Of a stretch of 45,619 nucleotides of DNA, positions 41,332 to 45,619 are shown piece by piece. Each line of letters starts with the position of its first letter. The stretch's first letter is position 1. A program made the translations under genes and the position numbers. The notes below the pieces were generated by a model. It did not search any database. It had not been told where the DNA came from and saw only the letters and a program-made list of their open reading frames with translations. The stretch spans positions 1-45,619 of the forward strand of contig DUQG01000018.1 in the NCBI GenBank assembly GCA_012837935.1. Reading direction: 5' to 3'. This DNA comes from Bacteroidales bacterium (GTDB taxonomy: Bacteria; Bacteroidota; Bacteroidia; Bacteroidales; Paludibacteraceae).

Positions 41332-42276
41332 ATGAAATATCTAAATTTATTTTTATTGTTTTGGAGCATTATGATAGTTAGCAATGCTCAACAGCTTTCT
41401 TCTAGTAATCAGATAGCTATAGCTACAGATGATGTTTATTCAACATCTAATATTCCTTCTTCGATAAATAATCAAATGCATCAGCAACTTAGAGCAGTGC
41501 TTAGCAGTGCAGGTATTGGTAGTGAATCATATTATAACCGATTTATTATTAGACCGTCTTATGAAATTGTAAGTAAAGAAGCGATTGAAAGCTCACCAGT
41601 AAAGTTTGTGATTAATGTTACTATAGGGCTTTCATTGGTGGATGCTTTCAATGATAAGGTGTTTGCCACGTACTTGGATGAATTTACAGGAGTTGGAAAT
41701 TCAGAGGGGAGAGCTATGGCAGCATCGATCAAACAGCTTAGAGTAGAAAATGCTAAACTTTCTCGCTTCATTGATGATGCACGTAAAAAAGTAATTGATT
41801 ATTACGATGGAATAGGAGATAGAATTATTCAACAAGCTTTTGCTTTAGCGGCAATGAACCGGGAAGAAGAAGCTTTATTTCAACTAAATGAACTTCCAGA
41901 AGAATGCAAAAGCTACAGCAAGGCACTTGATGCTATGGTAAATATTTATAGCCAAATGTCTGATAGGGAGTGTAGTGAACGCTTATTAAAAGCAAAGGCA
42001 CTGTGGGCAGCTTCTAAACACGGACGAAATTTGAGTGAAATAGTAGAACTGATAGGAGGTGTAAGTCCGAAAGCTTCTTGCTATGGCGAAGTGAAGGCGT
42101 TTATAGAAGAAATTAGCAAAAAAACCGAAATGATTGAGAATAGAGAATGGCAGATGTTGGTTAATCGAGAAAACAACAGGCAGGCTTTATATAAGGCTCA
42201 AATTGAAGCAGCCAGGGCTATTGGAGTAGCCTATGCAAAAAGAAACACTCAACCGCAAATCAACATCATTCGATAA
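41332..42276 (+). CDS. exported CsgG/LPP20-like protein of unknown function
   Basis: A 314-residue protein with a signal peptide (residues 1-19, ending SNAQ). The N-terminal 150 residues look like the CsgG/LPP20-type fold: IAIATDDV start, a helix with SSINNQMHQQLRAVLSSAG, strand PVKFVINVTIGLSLVDAF, strand KVFATYLDEFTGVG, then helix SEGRAMAASIKQLRVENAKLSRFI. The C-terminal half is helical (about 150-314), with a possible TPR-like pair around DRIIQQAFALAAMNREEEALFQL, and ends in a long helix. A 194-base gap separates it from the DUF6175-like gene, so it may have its own promoter, though none is clear. A terminator follows at 42391-42419. I do not recognise the full-length family. Confidence 0.72.
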   Translation: MKYLNLFLLFWSIMIVSNAQQLSSSNQIAIATDDVYSTSNIPSSINNQMHQQLRAVLSSAGIGSESYYNRFIIRPSYEIVSKEAIESSPVKFVINVTIGLSLVDAFNDKVFATYLDEFTGVGNSEGRAMAASIKQLRVENAKLSRFIDDARKKVIDYYDGIGDRIIQQAFALAAMNREEEALFQLNELPEECKSYSKALDAMVNIYSQMSDRECSERLLKAKALWAASKHGRNLSEIVELIGGVSPKASCYGEVKAFIEEISKKTEMIENREWQMLVNRENNRQALYKAQIEAARAIGVAYAKRNTQPQINIIR

Positions 42277-42390
42277 GGTTTCAAAAGGCTTCTTCCAAGG
42301 TATCATTGTTTGGTGGGGGAATCAGGCTTTGCATAAAAAGATAAATAGTTTTTATACTTGAGATGACTTCTCCATTTGGACTTTCAATAG

Positions 42391-42419
42391 AAAACGCGTC
42401 CTTATCGGCGCGTTTTTTT
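42391..42419 (+). terminator. terminator of the exported cluster
   Basis: AAAACGCG/CGCGTTTT (42391-42398 and 42409-42416), 10-base loop, followed by further T. It lies 115 bases after the last cluster gene and directly before the next -7 element. Confidence 0.75.
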
Positions 42420-42420
42420 G

Positions 42421-42428
42421 TACCTTTG
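42421..42428 (+). promoter_or_regulatory. promoter -7 element of the LysO-type exporter gene
   Basis: TACCTTTG is an exact TAnnTTTG match 27 bases upstream of the ATG at 42456. It starts 2 bases after the terminator T-run; a -33 element would fall inside the terminator hairpin and none is clear. Confidence 0.5.
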
Positions 42429-42455
42429 CATTTAATTCAACCAAAAAATCTATCC

Positions 42456-43058
42456 ATGCGAAGTAGTCTTATTATCCTTTCCTTTTTTGCACTTGGCTTG
42501 TTGTTGGGTGTTTTTAGGCTATTTCCGGAATCTTGGATGGATAGCAATCTTAGTTTCTATGTGCTTTGTTTGCTGATGTTTAGCGTGGGTGTAAGTATCG
42601 GACACGACAAAGAATCGGTGTCGAAATTTCGCTCACTTTCACCGCGTTTGCTTTTATTACCCGTAGCCACTGTTGTTGGAACATTATTGGGTGTTATCGT
42701 TGTGAGTTTTTTGATTAAGGGTAGGTCATTATCTGAACTACTTGCTGTAGGTTCCGGAATGGGATATTACTCACTTTCGAGTATTTTGATAACAGAGTAC
42801 AAAGGTGTTGAATTAGGTACGATTGCGCTTTTGGCAAATATAATTCGTGAAGTGCTGACCTTGCTTTTTGCACCTTGGTTGGTTAAGTATTTCGGAAAAT
42901 TAGCACCTATCTCTGCCGGTGGCACTACTACAATGGATACTACACTTCCTATCATTATTAAAAATTCAAGCAGCGAATTTTCAATAGTTTCGATTTACCA
43001 CGGATTTATTACTGACTTGTCCGTTCCGTTTTTGGTAACAATCTTTTGTAGTATATAA
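42456..43058 (+). CDS. LysO-family (DUF340) amino-acid exporter, C-terminal-half form
   Basis: A 200-residue inner-membrane protein with about six hydrophobic segments, starting MRSSLIILSFFALGLLLGV. SVGVSIGHDKES, VGSGMGYYSLSSILITEY and ANIIREVLTLLFAPWLVKYFG, followed by SAGGTTTMDTTLP, match the core of LysO (YbjE), which exports L-lysine in E. coli. E. coli LysO has 299 residues; the first 90 or so are absent. In Bacteroidetes the protein is often split into two adjacent genes, but no partner gene is found upstream. The ATG at 42456 is chosen because the promoter lies inside the longer reading from 42363. It converges with the barrel gene at 43066 with only 7 bases between stops. Confidence 0.83.
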   Translation: MRSSLIILSFFALGLLLGVFRLFPESWMDSNLSFYVLCLLMFSVGVSIGHDKESVSKFRSLSPRLLLLPVATVVGTLLGVIVVSFLIKGRSLSELLAVGSGMGYYSLSSILITEYKGVELGTIALLANIIREVLTLLFAPWLVKYFGKLAPISAGGTTTMDTTLPIIIKNSSSEFSIVSIYHGFITDLSVPFLVTIFCSI

Positions 43059-43065
43059 ATTTCTT

Positions 43066-43761
43066 TTACCAAAGTAAAAAAGTAAGACTTACCGAAAAAA
43101 CTCTGGATTGCTTTTTAGCTTCTAAGTTTGGGTTCATTCCACCATCAGCATCGCCAACTTTTTCCAATATGCTTTTGCTTGCATCTTTTTTCTGTAAGGC
43201 TTGGTCCCATTTTACGCCAATTTGGAACTTATTCAGAAATTCAATACCGCCACCCACTGAATATCCATAGTCAATTCTATCCATAAAATCGTCGAAGCTT
43301 TCCTCATAGCGCAGTGTGCTAATATCGCTTTCAAAAACAGTTTGACCATTAAGCGCATAAGAACCATACACGCCGCCTGTTGCGTATATACCAACCACAC
43401 CACCAAATTTCAGCTTTAATCGCAGATTAACAGGAACGTCAATGTAATTTATCTCATGATAACCTCTCACGATGTTTTCTTCTATTCCGGAGTTATTGTC
43501 GTAGTTAAACATATTTCCTTTTTGGGAAAATAAAGCACCGAGATCAAAGCCAAATCCACTTTTTTTAGGGTTTAACTGATAAACTAAGCCTACATGAAGA
43601 CCATTCAGGTTTTCACTTGCAAATGCTGCAGAAATTGATTCTTTGTTAAAAGAGTGAATCTCATTCGCCATATTTACACCGGCTTTGATTCCTAATTGTG
43701 AAAAAGCATTACTCGCAAAGAGAATTAAAAATATAAATGTTGCAACGTTTCTTGTTTTCAT
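43066..43761 (-). CDS. outer-membrane beta-barrel protein (PorT-like)
   Basis: A 231-residue exported protein with signal peptide (residues 1-21, ending AFSQ), then the LGIKAGVNMAN start typical of the small Bacteroidetes outer-membrane beta-barrel family (PF13568, PorT-like). Alternating strands follow (LHVGLVYQL, FGFDLGALFSQKG, INYIDVPVNLRLKLKFGGVVGIYATGG, YSVGGGIEFLNKFQIGVKWD), and the last residues VSLTFLLW end in an aromatic residue. About eight strands are expected. The function is unknown; it need not be the T9SS protein PorT. It follows typA by 35 bases on the same strand, a gap made wholly of a heptamer array. Confidence 0.82.
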   Translation of the reverse strand: MKTRNVATFIFLILFASNAFSQLGIKAGVNMANEIHSFNKESISAAFASENLNGLHVGLVYQLNPKKSGFGFDLGALFSQKGNMFNYDNNSGIEENIVRGYHEINYIDVPVNLRLKLKFGGVVGIYATGGVYGSYALNGQTVFESDISTLRYEESFDDFMDRIDYGYSVGGGIEFLNKFQIGVKWDQALQKKDASKSILEKVGDADGGMNPNLEAKKQSRVFSVSLTFLLW

Positions 43762-43764
43762 GTG

Positions 43765-43799
43765 TCAATTATCAATTATTCACTATCAATTATCCATTA
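43765..43799. repeat. heptamer-period array overlapping the typA stop codon
   Basis: Five exact 7-base units TCAATTA, TCAATTA, TTCACTA, TCAATTA, TCCATTA fill the gap between typA and the barrel gene. The TTA of the last unit is the typA stop codon (TAA on the minus strand). Confidence 0.75.
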
Positions 43800-45593
43800 T
43801 TTTGCAGCTCTTTTTCTGTCGTTTTCGTCCAAAAGAATTTTTCTCAATCGAATGCTAGACGGCGTAACTTCCACGTATTCATCTTTTTTGATATACTCAA
43901 GCGCTTCTTCGAGGCTGAAAATCACAGGCGGAGCTATCTTTACTTTATCGTCGGAACCGGAAGCACGCATATTGGTTAGTTTTTTCGACTTACAAATATT
44001 AACTACAATATCGCCCTCTTTATTGCTTTCGCCAATTACTTGTCCTTCATAAACAACATCTTGCGGATGGATAAAGAATTTTCCTCTATCTTGAAGTTTG
44101 TCAATAGCGTATGCATAAGCCGTCCCTGTTTCTAATGCAATAATCGAGCCATTTGCTCTTCTTTCTATTTCGCCTTTGTAAGGCTGATATTCCACAAAAC
44201 GGTGAGACATAATAGCTTCCCCCGCAGAAACGGTTAAAATATTGTTCCTTAAACCGATAATTCCTCGTGACGGAATATGAAATTCCAGCTGAATTCTATC
44301 GCCAACTACATCCATACTTAGCATTTCGCCTTTTCTGGCAGCAACCATTTCTATTACTTTGCCGGAGCAATCTTCAGGCAAGTTGATGGTTAGCTGCTCT
44401 ATCGGTTCGCATCTTACGCCGTTTATTTCTTTAAAAATAACCTGTGGCTGCCCAACTTGCAATTCGTAACCTTCACGACGCATGGTTTCAATCAATACGG
44501 ACAAATGTAAAACTCCTCTACCAAAAACATTCCACGCATCGCTGTCCTGGGTGCGTTCTACGCGTAGAGCTAAATTTTTATCCAGTTCTCTTATCAATCG
44601 TTCTTCGATATGTCTGGAAGTAACAAACTTTCCTTCTTTTCCGAAAAAAGGCGAGTTGTTTATGGTAAAAACCATACTCATTGTAGGCTCATCTATCGCA
44701 ATTGGATTAAGAGGTTCAGGATTATTAAAGTCTGCAATAGTGTCGCCAATTTCAAAACCTTCAATTCCCACCAAAGCACAAATATCGCCCGATTTTACTT
44801 CCTCCGTTTTTGTCCTTCCCAATCCGGTAAAAGTGTCTAACTCTTTGATTTTTACTTTAGTAATGCTACCGTTACGTTTGCACAAACTTACATTCATCCC
44901 TTCTCTGAGAGTTCCTCTATGAACTCTACCTACAGCTATTCTTCCCACGTAAGGCGAGTAGTCAAGCGATGTAATCAACATTTGCGGAGTGCCTTCCAGT
45001 TGGGTAGGAGCGGGGATATGCTTAATGATAGCATCCAGAAGTGGTGTAATATCATTTCCGGGTGTTCGCCAGTCGCTTCCCATCCAATTCTGTTTTGCCG
45101 AGCCGTAAAGCGTTACAAAGTCAAGTTGTTCTTCGGTGGCATTTAAGTTAAACATCAGGTCAAAAACCATCTCGTTTACCTCGTCCGGACGACAGTTGGG
45201 TTTATCCACCTTGTTTACAACCACAATGGGTTTAAGACCAAGGTTAAGCGCTTTTTGTAGCACAAAACGAGTTTGTGGCATCGGACCTTCAAAGGCATCC
45301 ACCAGTAAAAGTACGCCGTCAGCCATGTTCAGCACTCGTTCCACTTCGCCACCAAAGTCGGCGTGTCCCGGTGTGTCGATAATATTTATTTTGTAGCCTT
45401 GATAATTAATAGAAACGTTTTTAGCTAAAATAGTAATTCCACGCTCACGTTCCAAATCATTATTGTCCATTATCAGCTCACCGGAGTGTTCATTCTCTCG
45501 AAATAGGTGCCCGGCAAGTAAAAGCTTATCTACTAGTGTGGTTTTTCCGTGGTCAACGTGTGCTATAATAGCTATGTTTCTAATTTTCTGCAT
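43797..45593 (-). CDS. typA: translational GTPase TypA/BipA
   Basis: TypA (BipA) is a ribosome-associated GTPase of the EF-G class that helps ribosome assembly and stress adaptation. The 598-residue protein has G1 AHVDHGKT (residues 11-18), switch region [10 protein letters not shown]3 DTPGHADF, G4 NKVDKP, and the BipA-specific block [34 protein letters not shown]. The C-terminal domain [21 protein letters not shown] and ADGTAYAY-like [19 protein letters not shown] are diagnostic. Length is normal. It begins 26 bases from the right edge, so its promoter is mostly outside the window. Confidence 0.97.
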   Translation of the reverse strand: MQKIRNIAIIAHVDHGKTTLVDKLLLAGHLFRENEHSGELIMDNNDLERERGITILAKNVSINYQGYKINIIDTPGHADFGGEVERVLNMADGVLLLVDAFEGPMPQTRFVLQKALNLGLKPIVVVNKVDKPNCRPDEVNEMVFDLMFNLNATEEQLDFVTLYGSAKQNWMGSDWRTPGNDITPLLDAIIKHIPAPTQLEGTPQMLITSLDYSPYVGRIAVGRVHRGTLREGMNVSLCKRNGSITKVKIKELDTFTGLGRTKTEEVKSGDICALVGIEGFEIGDTIADFNNPEPLNPIAIDEPTMSMVFTINNSPFFGKEGKFVTSRHIEERLIRELDKNLALRVERTQDSDAWNVFGRGVLHLSVLIETMRREGYELQVGQPQVIFKEINGVRCEPIEQLTINLPEDCSGKVIEMVAARKGEMLSMDVVGDRIQLEFHIPSRGIIGLRNNILTVSAGEAIMSHRFVEYQPYKGEIERRANGSIIALETGTAYAYAIDKLQDRGKFFIHPQDVVYEGQVIGESNKEGDIVVNICKSKKLTNMRASGSDDKVKIAPPVIFSLEEALEYIKKDEYVEVTPSSIRLRKILLDENDRKRAAK

Positions 45594-45619
45594 ATTGTGT
45601 TTTTTCGATTTTGCGGGTG

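Noticed and set aside
43765-43799. CRISPR array for the short tandem repeats here and at the other periodic loci
   Set aside because: Units of 7-8 bases without spacers do not fit CRISPR repeats (about 24-47 bases with unique spacers), and no cas gene is present.
43762-44052. Plus-strand reading frame opposite the end of typA
   Set aside because: It is antisense to conserved typA sequence and its beginning is the heptamer array.

Overview
The window is an AT-rich chromosomal segment (about 35-40% GC by eye) from a member of the Bacteroidetes, most likely the order Bacteroidales. The evidence is: Bacteroidetes-type promoters (TTG/TTTG, 17-23 bases, TAnnTTTG); type IX secretion (T9SS) sorting tails on two glycosidases; a PorZ homologue; gyrA followed by a periplasmic TPR gene; and an A/T-rich translation start context with no Shine-Dalgarno pattern. 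I see no insertion sequence, prophage, tRNA, rRNA or CRISPR array. Most of the window is housekeeping chromosome.

Layout. 1-685: 5' part of recJ (runs off the left edge). 1.0-7.3 kb: a two-gene glycan-degradation operon (GH123 then GH20), both exported and both carrying the same unrecognised C-terminal module plus a T9SS tail. 7.4-10.9 kb: YjjG-type HAD phosphatase, coiled-coil lipoprotein, rsmI, and an acidic Bacteroidetes protein of unknown function. 11.0-12.7 kb: tdk and fabI. 12.9-17.8 kb: TPR protein, gyrA, ispE. 18.0-19.5 kb: dnaB. 19.6-23.7 kb: nucleoside-type MFS permease, DUF151 nuclease, smpB, LysM/M23 peptidase, ndk. 24.0-29.5 kb: an operon reading ispD, acyltransferase, recG, GH27 alpha-galactosidase. 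29.7-30.7 kb: SPOR protein and folE. 30.7-36.4 kb: porZ, a membrane acyltransferase and a phosphoethanolamine-transferase-like enzyme in tight tandem, preceded by rdgB. 36.4-37.4 kb: a 1-kb spacer. 37.4-42.3 kb: five exported proteins of unknown function. 42.5-45.6 kb: a LysO-type exporter, an outer-membrane barrel and typA.

The part most likely to be undescribed is 36.9-42.3 kb. A near-consensus promoter opens a structured leader of about 460 bases containing a 31-codon ORF with a run of nine C. It is followed by a barrel-ended outer-membrane protein, two paralogous lipoproteins, a DUF6175-like protein and a fifth exported protein. By architecture these resemble CsgG/LPP20/FlgT-type envelope complexes, but I cannot assign a function.

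A second pattern is spread across the window. Many spacers hold short degenerate tandem arrays with a strict period of 7 or 8 bases, and each locus has its own unit. A separate family of 33-base palindromes occurs three times. Together, the glycosidases, PorZ, the envelope-modifying enzymes and the outer-membrane proteins suggest a glycan-degrading, T9SS-bearing anaerobe. The rest is replication, repair, nucleotide, isoprenoid and fatty-acid housekeeping.
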